Notes under the pieces: model-generated | What the model was told of the DNA's origin: nothing | Databases searched by the model: none | The model's input: the letters and a program-made list of their open reading frames with translations, nothing else | Origin: Desulfobacterales bacterium | Lineage (GTDB): Bacteria; Desulfobacterota; Desulfobacteria; Desulfobacterales; C00003060 | Length of the DNA: 48,205 nt | Assembly: GCA_030616475.1 (NCBI GenBank) | Contig: JAUWXF010000009.1 | Location: forward strand, 1-48,205 | Direction: 5' to 3' | In this document: piece after piece, positions 26,256 to 33,688 of the stretch | Layout of the letters: each line of letters begins with the position of its first letter | How positions within the stretch are numbered: position 1 is the stretch's first letter | Position numbers and translations under genes: made by a program

Positions 26256-26732
26256 ATGCAGACCGTATGGGCTCCCTGGCGCATGGAGTACATTCTAAGT
26301 GAAAAAGAAGAGGAGTGCATATTTTGTCTTGCCTTATCGGAGCAAGGCAACCTCACTCTTTACAAGGGTTCACTCTCCATGGTCATGATGAACAAGTATC
26401 CGTATATTAATGGACATCTTTTGATTGCCCCCAAAAGACATATATCGTCCTTGGATGAGATGACAATGGAAGAGATGGCTGACCTTTTAAAGACGATCAA
26501 AGACTCGATCGGAATCCTAAGAAAAGTAATGAAGCCAGATGGATTCAATGTGGGTTTAAATCTTGGGGTGGTGGCTGGTGCAGGTGTGGAGGAGCACCTT
26601 CATTTTCACATTGTACCGCGGTGGCATGGAGATACCAATGCTATGACCGTGTTTGCTGAGGTGCGGGTGATACCTGAGCACCTTGAGGCAACTTATTCTA
26701 ACCTTAAACCTTATTTTGAAGGACTCGGCTAA
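26256..26732 (+). CDS. HIT-family nucleotide hydrolase/transferase
   Basis: The histidine-triad motif HLHFHIVPRW has H114, H116 and H118. H116 would be the nucleotide-binding nucleophile position. A CIFC pair (C21, C24) near the N-terminus suggests the zinc-containing branch often annotated as Ap4A phosphorylase-like. The opening MQTVWAPWRMEYI is typical of that branch. At 158 residues it has full length. Family members act on nucleoside monophosphates linked to phosphates or amines, and the exact substrate cannot be read. A weak GAGG precedes the ATG. A LapA-domain membrane protein follows after 28 bases and probably shares the transcript. Confidence 0.9.
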   Translation: MQTVWAPWRMEYILSEKEEECIFCLALSEQGNLTLYKGSLSMVMMNKYPYINGHLLIAPKRHISSLDEMTMEEMADLLKTIKDSIGILRKVMKPDGFNVGLNLGVVAGAGVEEHLHFHIVPRWHGDTNAMTVFAEVRVIPEHLEATYSNLKPYFEGLG

Positions 26733-26760
26733 ATCTGTTGAAATATAAGGAGGATTCGAG

Positions 26761-27105
26761 ATGAAATCCATAAAGGTTGTGTTGCGGTCCGTGGTGGTCA
26801 TCTTCTTAGTAGTTGTCGTGGTACAGAATCTTGGTCTGCTTACCCACAAGGAAAGTATAAAGTTAAACCTTTTGATAAAGGAGTATCAATCCGGGCCTAT
26901 TCCGCTCTATGTTTACTTCTTGGGGTTGTTTTTGATAGGCCTTGTCCTTTCCTATTCTTATGGGCTTGCGGAACGTTTCAGAGCAAACAAAATTATAAGA
27001 AATCATCTCGAGACCATCCGTAAGCTGGAAGAAGAGATAAAGGTCTTCAAAAGCTTACCTGTTTATAAAGAAAGTACGCCTTCCAAAGAAACCGAGAATG
27101 CCTAA
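26761..27105 (+). CDS. LapA-domain (DUF1049) inner-membrane protein
   Basis: The 114-residue protein has two hydrophobic helices, at about residues 7-26 and 46-66 (PLYVYFLGLFLIGLVLSYSY). A charged coiled-coil-like C-terminus follows (IRKLEEEIKVFKS). This is the lipopolysaccharide-assembly protein A domain layout. In E. coli, LapA works with LapB in controlling LPS synthesis. LapB is not present here, so the role is by family only. AAGGAGG lies upstream of the ATG. The gene follows the HIT gene closely and ends just before a repeat spacer. Confidence 0.82.
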   Translation: MKSIKVVLRSVVVIFLVVVVVQNLGLLTHKESIKLNLLIKEYQSGPIPLYVYFLGLFLIGLVLSYSYGLAERFRANKIIRNHLETIRKLEEEIKVFKSLPVYKESTPSKETENA

Positions 27106-27298
27106 CACGTCGGAATTTCTGCAACTCATTGAAATTTTGGCACGCTGTTTTGCGGGTTGTATGGCCAAGATAAGCAATGATGGAGTGATGGAGTATTGGA
27201 GTGATGGAGAACATAGAACTACCAAAGATCCTCTAAAACCCATTGCTCCATTACTCCATTACTCCATTACTCCCTCCAGGGCGTAGGCCCTGCGGGTT
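27103..27298. repeat. Composite repeat, GGAGTGAT variant
   Basis: An ACGTCGGAATTTCTGCAACT unit (27108) resembles the opening unit of the modules at 19264 and 33472. GGAGTGATGGAGTATTGG arms (27180-27210) face CCATTACTCCATTACTCC arms (27245-27275), with AAGATCCTCTAAAACCCA in the loop. A GGGCGTAGGCCCTGCGGG palindrome ends it directly before mutS. Confidence 0.8.
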
Positions 27299-27306
27299 TT
27301 CCTGCC

Positions 27307-29985
27307 ATGGTTAAAGCCACCCCGATGGTTCAGCAATATCTGTCGATCAAGCAGCAGTACCCTGATGCTATCCTGTTCTACCGGATGGGCGATTTCTATG
27401 AGATGTTCTTTGAAGATGCAGAGATAGCATCTCGAATCCTCGAAATTGCTCTTACTTCCCGAAACAAAAAGGACGAAAAACCGATTCCTATGTGTGGTGT
27501 GCCCCACCATGCCGCCCAGGGATACATTGCGCGGCTGATCGAGCGCGGTTTCAAGGTGGCCGTCTGCGAACAGGTGGAGGATCCGGCCCGCCCGCCTCGC
27601 CTGAGCCCGTCCGCCTCGGCTGAGCCTCGCGATGGCGGGCAGGCAAAGGCCAAGGGACTTGTGAAGCGCGATGTGGTGAGGGTGATAACACCCGGGGTGG
27701 TCGTTGACACAGAGATCCTGGATGCAAGGTCCAACAATTTCCTCATGGCCTTGTTTTTTTGCCAGGGTCGCTACGGGATCTCCCATCTGGATATTTCCAC
27801 GGGGACTTTCAGGGTGACCGAATCGAGCGATTTCGAAAAGGTCGCAGACGAGTGCCGACGTATAGAACCAAGCGAAACCCTGCTTGCCGAGTCCCATCGC
27901 GAAGCACCTGAAATCAAAGCGCTGATAGAACCCCTTGGGGAGACCACAGTAAACTTCCTGAAGGATGAAGGCTTTGAACCGGAACCAGCCCGGGCACGGC
28001 TTCTGAGGCAGTTTAAGACCCATTCTCTGGAAGGATTTGGTTGTGATGAGTGGCAGGCCGGCATTGCAGCGGCAGGAGGTCTGCTGGGCTACGTGGATGA
28101 GACCCAAAAGGGGGATCTCGTCCACATCACGGGGATTGCATCCTACAGCCTTTCTGACTTCATGATCATAGACGAGGTCAGCAAAAGAAACCTGGAACTC
28201 TTTGAGACTATTTGGACCGGTGCAAAACGCGGTTCCCTTCTTGGCATAATGGATCAAACCGTAACAGCCATGGGCGCCCGCATGCTGCGGGCATGGCTTC
28301 AGTATCCGCTTTTGGATCTTGAGCAAATCAAACTCCGATCGGACGCCGTAGAAGAAGCCAAGGAGAAGCAACTTGTGAGGCGTTCGGTGAGGAAGGCATT
28401 GCAAGAGGTACATGACATAGAGCGCTTAAATGCCAGGATTGCGCTCGATCGGTCCAATGCCCGAGACCTGGTAGCGTTGAAACACTCTATTCAAAGACTC
28501 CCTAAGATACGTTCTTTGGTTGAGGGGTTTGCAAGCCGGCTTTTTGTAGAGATCACCTCAAAATGGGATGACCTTGCCGATGTGGCGGGTTTGATCGAAG
28601 ACGCCATCTCTGATGACCCGCCTCTTACCACACGCGAAGGTGGCATTATTGAGCCGGGCTTTGATGACGGGCTCGATCAACTGATTCGGAGCAGTAGGGA
28701 AGGAAAGGATTGGATCTCACGTCTGGAAGCCAAGGAGCGCAAAGCCACAGGGATTAACTCTTTGAAGGTGGGCTTCAACAAGGTTTTTGGTTACTATATT
28801 GAGGTTTCCAAGACCCGTATTAAATCAGTGCCGGCGCACTATGTGCGCAAACAGACCCTGGTTAACGCGGAGCGCTACATTACCGAGGACCTCAAGGCAT
28901 ATGAGGCCAAAGTGCTCGGGGCTGAAGAAAAACAAGCCCGGTTGGAGTATGAGCTGTTTTGCGTGGTAAGGGAAAGGGTGGCTCAAAGTAATCGCCGCAT
29001 TGCCAGGATGGCTGACGCTGTGTCCAACCTGGATGTGTTGCTAACATTAGCTGAACTGGCTGATCAGAATGGTTATGTAAAGCCGGTCGTTCATGGCGGT
29101 GACAGCCTCTTCTTGAAGGAAAGTCGTCATCCGGTCATTGAAAAATTGGTATCATCAGAACGCTTTGTGCCTAATACGATTGAGATGGATCATACCTCGC
29201 AACAGGTGCTTATCATTACCGGACCCAACATGGCCGGAAAATCAACGCTCCTGCGCCAGGTTGCCCTGTTGGTATTAATGGCCCAGACGGGTTCGTTCGT
29301 TCCGGCGGAAGCAGCCTCCATTGGGATAGTCGATCGAATCTTCACCCGGGTTGGGGCGTTGGATAACCTTGCCGAGGGCCGGAGTACCTTCATGGTGGAG
29401 ATGCAGGAGACCGCCAACATCTTAAACAATGCCACCGAGAGAAGCTTGGTCATTCTGGATGAGATCGGCAGAGGCACCAGTACCTTTGACGGCCTGAGTA
29501 TTGCCTGGGCCGTGGCAGAATATCTCCACGACTGGAAAAGCCGTGGGATCAAGGCCCTTTTTGCCACTCACTATCATGAGCTGACCGACCTGGCTCTTAC
29601 CAAGCCTCGAGTCAAGAATTACAACGTTGCTGTCAAGGAATGGAATGAGGAGGTTATTTTTTTGAGGAAACTGGTTGAGGGGGGTACCAATCGAAGCTAT
29701 GGTATCCAGGTGGCCCGCTTAGCCGGCATTCCGGCACAGGTGTTGGAGCGGGCCAGAGAGATATTGAAGAACATAGAAAGTGATGAATTAGACTGTGCAG
29801 GAGAACCGGTCCTGGCACGTTCGAAGAGGCCGCTTGAAAAAGATGCGAGTGTTCAGCTTTCCCTTTTTACGACCTCAGATCAGATTGTGATTAATACCTT
29901 GAAAAAGATAGATATTTCCAATATGACACCCCTTGAAGCATTGAACCGGTTGAATGCACTAAAAGAACAAGTGGATGACCTGTAA
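27307..29985 (+). CDS. mutS: DNA mismatch repair protein MutS
   Basis: MutS recognises mismatches and starts repair with MutL. The mismatch-reading F-x-E motif is in FYRMGDFYEMFFEDA near the N-terminus. The ATPase has the Walker A motif TGPNMAGKST near residue 639, then the Walker B region VILDEIGRGTSTFDG, and FATHYHELTDL. At 892 residues it is slightly long. An insertion of about 21 residues (94-114, Pro/Arg/Ala/Ser rich) interrupts the usual CEQVEDP-to-AKGLVKR stretch and is encoded by a palindromic repeat (27586-27650). Key motifs are intact, so function is likely kept. The ATG at 27307 has no clear ribosome site because a repeat palindrome abuts it. mutL is not seen nearby. Confidence 0.96.
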   Translation: MVKATPMVQQYLSIKQQYPDAILFYRMGDFYEMFFEDAEIASRILEIALTSRNKKDEKPIPMCGVPHHAAQGYIARLIERGFKVAVCEQVEDPARPPRLSPSASAEPRDGGQAKAKGLVKRDVVRVITPGVVVDTEILDARSNNFLMALFFCQGRYGISHLDISTGTFRVTESSDFEKVADECRRIEPSETLLAESHREAPEIKALIEPLGETTVNFLKDEGFEPEPARARLLRQFKTHSLEGFGCDEWQAGIAAAGGLLGYVDETQKGDLVHITGIASYSLSDFMIIDEVSKRNLELFETIWTGAKRGSLLGIMDQTVTAMGARMLRAWLQYPLLDLEQIKLRSDAVEEAKEKQLVRRSVRKALQEVHDIERLNARIALDRSNARDLVALKHSIQRLPKIRSLVEGFASRLFVEITSKWDDLADVAGLIEDAISDDPPLTTREGGIIEPGFDDGLDQLIRSSREGKDWISRLEAKERKATGINSLKVGFNKVFGYYIEVSKTRIKSVPAHYVRKQTLVNAERYITEDLKAYEAKVLGAEEKQARLEYELFCVVRERVAQSNRRIARMADAVSNLDVLLTLAELADQNGYVKPVVHGGDSLFLKESRHPVIEKLVSSERFVPNTIEMDHTSQQVLIITGPNMAGKSTLLRQVALLVLMAQTGSFVPAEAASIGIVDRIFTRVGALDNLAEGRSTFMVEMQETANILNNATERSLVILDEIGRGTSTFDGLSIAWAVAEYLHDWKSRGIKALFATHYHELTDLALTKPRVKNYNVAVKEWNEEVIFLRKLVEGGTNRSYGIQVARLAGIPAQVLERAREILKNIESDELDCAGEPVLARSKRPLEKDASVQLSLFTTSDQIVINTLKKIDISNMTPLEALNRLNALKEQVDDL
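27586..27650. repeat. In-frame GC palindrome in mutS
   Basis: Outer arms GCCCGCC and GGCGGGC enclose CCTGAGCC and GGCTGAGCC words. Similar CCCGCC-TGCC...GGCGGGCAGG units occur in spacers at about 11088-11152 and 46862-46940. It encodes residues 94-114 without a stop. Confidence 0.78.
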
Positions 29986-30001
29986 CCCTTATCGGAGGGC
30001 A

Positions 30002-30200
30002 TGGTTGAGTAGTTGAGTAGTTGAGTGGTTAGATGGGGATTGCTTCGCTTTGCTCGCAATGACAGAAAGACTTTGATCTTCCCTATAACCTTGCAGCAAG
30101 TCGCCGACGCGCCATAGCTTTGGCGACGGTGAGCTGCATGGAATTGCCAAGTTATAAACGACTCAACGACTCAACCACTTAACGACTTAACCGTGAACGG
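30002..30200. repeat. GTTGAGTA-type inverted repeat
   Basis: Left arm GTTGAGTAGTTGAGTAGTTG (30004-30030) and right arm CGACTCAACGACTCAACCAC (30159-30193) are reverse complements. Nested inside are GATTGCTTCGCTTTGCTCGC (30038) and a CGCGCCATAGCTTTGGCG hairpin. It fills the mutS-amidase spacer. Confidence 0.8.
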
Positions 30201-30210
30201 CATACGAACT

Positions 30211-31887
30211 ATGAGGCCAAATCGTTATGTGAGATCGTATCTCTTTCTGCCAGTCTGGTGTAAGTCTATATTTTTTTTGCTTTTGCTGTTTGCTTTACAC
30301 CCACCCATAGCCAGCGGATACCAAACCGAAAGAAGCTATCGACACGCCAGGTTGAGTTTTGAAAAGCTCCTGAAAGACCCTCAAAAACAAAAGTTCCGAC
30401 ATCATTGGATTGCGTGCATAAAAAAGTTTCAGTCCGTCTACGCAGCCCGATCCAATGGACCAAGGGCGGATGACGCCCTTTTTATGACGGCCCGGCTGTA
30501 TGCTGAGTTGTATGGGTTTTCTGGCAACAATAAAGACAAGCAACAGGCCATCGACTATTACAACCGCTTGGTGAAGCGTTTTCCAAAGAGCCCATACCGG
30601 TCGAAGGCCAAGAAAGCGATTGCCGTGCTGAGCAGGGGCGACCGACGTGCCTCAAAATCCAAGGCACAACCGCCGATCAAAAAGGCTTCCGTTCATAAGA
30701 AGAGATCTAAGCTTCAAGCAGGGTCGCTCGCCGAAGTAAAGGGCATACGTTTTTGGTCCAGCCCAAGCTACTCGCGTGTGGTCATTGATGTAGAATCTAA
30801 GGTCCGCTATACACACCGCCTGTTGAAAAAAGATCCCAGAATTGCAAAGCCTAAGCGCCTTTATATTGATCTGAATCATGCGCGTATCAAGCCCGGGCTA
30901 AAACCGGTTGTGCCGATCACAGATGATCTGCTCAGCGGTGCCCGTGCGGCTCAATATAGTCCGGATACGGTTCGGATAGTTCTAGATATAAAATCGATCG
31001 ATAATCTTAAGATATTCTCTCTACGCAATCCGTTTCGCATTGTAGTCGATGTCAGCAGTGTGCCCGGGAAGGTCGCATCGAAAATCGCATCAAAGAGACG
31101 ATTTGAACACGAACTGGAAAAACCGGGTGGCAAGGTACCCAAGGGCGCCCTGGCCAAGCAACTGGCGCTTGGGGTGAAGCGAATTGTTATTGACCCCGGA
31201 CATGGGGGCAAAGATCCTGGTGCTATTGGATATTTAAAGAGTGTGCGAGAGAAGAATGTGACCCTGGAGATCTCCCGGAGACTGGCCAGGAAGATTCGTC
31301 AGAGGCTTGGATGCGAGGCCATACTCACCCGAAACGGAGACACCTTTCTTTCGCTTGAAGAACGCACCGCCATTGCCAACACCAAAAATGCCGACCTTTT
31401 TATTTCCATTCACACCAATGCCAACAAGACGAGGGTTTGTCGTGGCATTGAGACCTATTTTTTGAATCTAGCCACAGATGAACACGCCATCTTGGTGGCT
31501 GCACGGGAGAATGCCACCTCAGCCAAAAATATTAGCGACCTCGAGGCGATCTTGAGTGACCTGATGAAAAACGCCAAGATAGATGAATCAAGCCGCCTTG
31601 CGGGGCACGTTCAAGAAGCCATAATCAGGGAATTGAAACCAAGATATAGCCGGATCAAAAACAACGGTGTAAAACAGGCTCCATTCTACGTACTACTTGG
31701 TGCCGAGATGCCGTGTATATTGATAGAGGTCGCTTTTATAACAAATCCGAGAGAGTGCCGCAGGCTAAACAGTGCTGGTTACCAGGAGGATATAGTCGAT
31801 GCCATTGTAACGGGTATTCAACGCTATATAAAGGAGATGCGTCCGGTTGCACTCACCATAGATCCTCGGTTTTCTCCCTTTCTATGA
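30211..31887 (+). CDS. N-acetylmuramoyl-L-alanine amidase with AMIN domain
   Basis: This periplasmic zinc amidase cuts the amide bond between MurNAc and the stem peptide, typically during cell separation. The N-terminus has a signal peptide (hydrophobic core SIFFLLLLFALHPPIASG). TPR-like helices follow at about residues 35-130 (ARLSFEKLL, ADDALFMTARLY, AIDYYNRLVKRFP). An AMIN domain lies at about 165-280 (RVVIDVESKV, RIVLDIKSID, FRIVVDVS). The C-terminal amidase_3 domain has IDPGHGGKDPGAIG, REKNVTLEI, FISIHTNAN and CILIEVAFITNPRE, which carry the two His and two Glu zinc and catalytic residues. I start at the ATG at 30211. An in-frame GTG at 30193 is repeat sequence. The TPR plus AMIN plus amidase_3 order is common in Desulfobacterota. 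Confidence 0.93.
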   Translation: MRPNRYVRSYLFLPVWCKSIFFLLLLFALHPPIASGYQTERSYRHARLSFEKLLKDPQKQKFRHHWIACIKKFQSVYAARSNGPRADDALFMTARLYAELYGFSGNNKDKQQAIDYYNRLVKRFPKSPYRSKAKKAIAVLSRGDRRASKSKAQPPIKKASVHKKRSKLQAGSLAEVKGIRFWSSPSYSRVVIDVESKVRYTHRLLKKDPRIAKPKRLYIDLNHARIKPGLKPVVPITDDLLSGARAAQYSPDTVRIVLDIKSIDNLKIFSLRNPFRIVVDVSSVPGKVASKIASKRRFEHELEKPGGKVPKGALAKQLALGVKRIVIDPGHGGKDPGAIGYLKSVREKNVTLEISRRLARKIRQRLGCEAILTRNGDTFLSLEERTAIANTKNADLFISIHTNANKTRVCRGIETYFLNLATDEHAILVAARENATSAKNISDLEAILSDLMKNAKIDESSRLAGHVQEAIIRELKPRYSRIKNNGVKQAPFYVLLGAEMPCILIEVAFITNPRECRRLNSAGYQEDIVDAIVTGIQRYIKEMRPVALTIDPRFSPFL

Positions 31888-31960
31888 ACCCGAATTTCGC
31901 AAGGGTATATGGAAAACATGCCCACTCCCGTCATTGCGAGCGACAGCGAAGCAATCTCTT

Positions 31961-32059
31961 AGTAGAGAAGAGCTGAACGAGTACCTCAACAACCCTGTCG
32001 TTGTCGACACTGCTACGTCATTCATTTATATTGGAACGCTTTCCCAGATTGGCAATTGA
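31961..32059 (+). pseudogene. Possible remnant of a small conserved protein
   Basis: The 31888-32179 spacer contains a REP-like CATTGCGAGCGACAGCGAAG unit (31933). It is followed by an open stretch encoding REELNEYLNNPVVVDTATSF, then IYIGTL, and then a stop at 32057. The NPVVVDTATSF-IYIGTL pattern reminds me of a small conserved protein in related bacteria. No start codon or ribosome site is visible and the usual remainder is missing. I treat it as a truncated remnant with low confidence. Confidence 0.3.
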
Positions 32060-32126
32060 AAAAAAATTGCCGACAGAGCTAAAGTAAATCGGTATGTTAG
32101 CCGATAAACAAAGTTAACTGGTCGAC

Positions 32127-32148
32127 GGTATCACAATTTTGCGATACC
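32127..32148 (+). promoter_or_regulatory. Hairpin or operator ahead of histone-like gene
   Basis: GGTATC and GATACC form a 6-bp inverted repeat about 32 bases before the start codon. It may be a leader hairpin or a protein-binding site. No clear promoter boxes are seen. Confidence 0.3.
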
Positions 32149-32179
32149 AAACAAAAACTAAAAGAGGAGGAAGACGCAA

Positions 32180-32605
32180 ATGAGAAGCATGAAAATGGAT
32201 TTCCAGGCAATAACCAGGGGGCTCAAAGCGGCCGCAAGGAAGATGGAACAAATCGCGAAGAAGGTGGATAAGCTCGAAAAGGCTAAGGTTGCCAAGGCTA
32301 AGGTTGCCAAGAAACGCACAACCAAAGCGAAGGCTAAAACAACAAAAAGGGTCTATCTAAAAAAGAAAGCTACAAAGAAGGCTCCTGCAAAAAGGAAGGC
32401 TGTTGTCAAGAAAGCTAAAACCACTCGGCCCGCAGCGACTACCCGGATACTCACGATTGTGAAGAGGTTCAAAAAGGGCGTTAGTGTCCCCGCGTTGGCG
32501 AAAAAGACTCGGTTTGGTGATAAGAAAGTCAGGGACATTCTTTCCAGGTCGTTTTCGCAGGGGAAAGTCAAGAGAGTTGGCAGGGGGCTGTACGCAGCCG
32601 CATAA
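32180..32605 (+). CDS. Histone H1-like Lys/Ala-rich protein with C-terminal winged-helix-like domain
   Basis: The 141-residue product has three parts. An amphipathic helix spans about residues 1-33 (AITRGLKAAARKMEQIAKKV). A Lys/Ala/Thr-rich low-complexity middle spans about 34-85 and is like eukaryotic histone H1 tails. A compact C-terminal domain spans about 88-141 (ILTIVKRFKKGVSVPALAKK, then KVRDILSRSFSQGKVKRVG), which looks like a small winged helix. It probably binds DNA and compacts or organises the nucleoid. AGGAGG lies nine bases before the ATG, and a strong terminator follows, so it is a single-gene unit. Such proteins are known in several Desulfobacterota and in Bordetella or Chlamydia, where the exact layout differs. 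Confidence 0.85.
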   Translation: MRSMKMDFQAITRGLKAAARKMEQIAKKVDKLEKAKVAKAKVAKKRTTKAKAKTTKRVYLKKKATKKAPAKRKAVVKKAKTTRPAATTRILTIVKRFKKGVSVPALAKKTRFGDKKVRDILSRSFSQGKVKRVGRGLYAAA

Positions 32606-32631
32606 TCTTGATCGCTCTCCGTACGGGTTCC

Positions 32632-32670
32632 AAGCCCCTGGTGCAAATTTTTGCACCAGGGGCTTTTTTT
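32632..32670 (+). terminator. Strong intrinsic terminator
   Basis: A perfect 15-bp stem AAGCCCCTGGTGCAA / TTGCACCAGGGGCTT with loop ATTT is followed by a run of T. It ends the histone-like transcript. Confidence 0.95.
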
Positions 32671-32714
32671 ATCCCTTAAAAACCAGCGCGCGGCCCAAGG
32701 CCTAAACGCAAGAT

Positions 32715-33468
32715 TTGGCGAAAGACTTTGACAAAGCTGGAAGCAAGTCATGGAAAAAGTTTGAAGCGACTATCAGACAAATCACAAATATGAAACATGT
32801 TTTTCCTACACATCAAGGAAGAGCTGCAGAGGGTATTCTTGCTCAAACAAGAGTGAAAAAAGGCGATGTTATTCCTAACAATAGCCATTTTGACACTACT
32901 CGTGCCAATATGGAATTCGTAGGTGGTCAGGCTGTTGATATACTTTAGGGAAGGCTTTCCTACCTATGGCGGATTAGCTGGTAGGGATTTGGAAGTTATC
33001 TCTGTTGGTTTAATGGAAGCGCTTGATTACGATTATCAAGTTTACCGTCATGCAACGGTTGAGTATCTTGGCAATAAACTAAAAAAGCATAATATTCCAT
33101 TAGTACGACCAGTAGGCGGCCACGCTGTCTTTCTGGATGCCAAAGCATTCCTCCCTCATATACCTCAACTTCAGTACCCCGGAATCGGCCTTGTTAATGC
33201 GCTCTATATAGAGGGCGGGGTCAGAAGTATTGAACTTGGAAGTGTTATGTTTGGAAGATTTGACGAGGAAGGCAATGAAATTCCTTCTCCACTTGAGCTT
33301 GTCCGGCTAGCTTTTCCCAGACGTGTCTATACGCAAAGTCATTTTGATTATTTGACTGAAGTGATTGAGAAAGTATGGAACAATAGAGATGACATTCATG
33401 GATACCGTATTACTTATCAGCCTAAATTCCTCCGACATTTTACTTGCCATTTTGAAGCTATCAAATAA
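32715..33468 (+). pseudogene. Tryptophanase/tyrosine phenol-lyase remnant
   Basis: Two pieces of a PLP-dependent beta-eliminating lyase are visible in different frames. The first (32715-32946) covers the region around KHVFPTHQGRAAEG and FDTTRANMEF, roughly residues 70-150 of E. coli TnaA. The second (from about 32935 to the stop at 33468) begins at REGFPTYGGLAGRDLE, near residue 335, and runs to the native C-terminus (YQPKFLRHFTCHF). About 185 residues between them, including the PLP lysine, are deleted, and the join shifts the frame. The N-terminal 70 residues are also missing. The DNA is visibly more AT-rich than its neighbours, which suggests acquisition from elsewhere before decay. The product cannot be active. 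Whether it was a tryptophanase or a tyrosine phenol-lyase cannot be decided. Confidence 0.88.
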
Positions 33469-33471
33469 CCT

Positions 33472-33688
33472 TACGTCTCGGAAATTCTACAACCTATTGA
33501 AGTTATAGATATTTATTGGCACTATTGCAAGTTCGATCAGGGAATAATGGAATGATGGAATATTGGACACGAAGTGAAGCCTGCGCTCATGATGTAAAAG
33601 AAAAAAAGGCGGGAATCCTCTTAAACCCAACATTCCACCATTCCAATATTCCAGTATTCCAATTGTGAGCGAAGCGAACTGAGTTCTT
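33472..33688. repeat. Composite repeat module, copy 2
   Basis: Same order of parts as at 19264-19487: ACGTCTCG-AAATTCTACAAC, GGAATGATGGAATATTGG arm, GACACGAAGTGAAGCCTGCG (33567), a loop with GGAATCCTCTTAAACCCA, CCATTCCAATATTCC arms, and AATTGTGAGCGAAGCGAACT. It exactly fills the gap between the tryptophanase remnant and the histidine kinase stop codon. Confidence 0.87.

Noticed and set aside
27259-28413. Long open frame of 384 codons on the minus strand inside mutS
   Set aside because: It is antisense to a certain MutS gene, has no family pattern or ribosome site, and is explained by the codon use of mutS.
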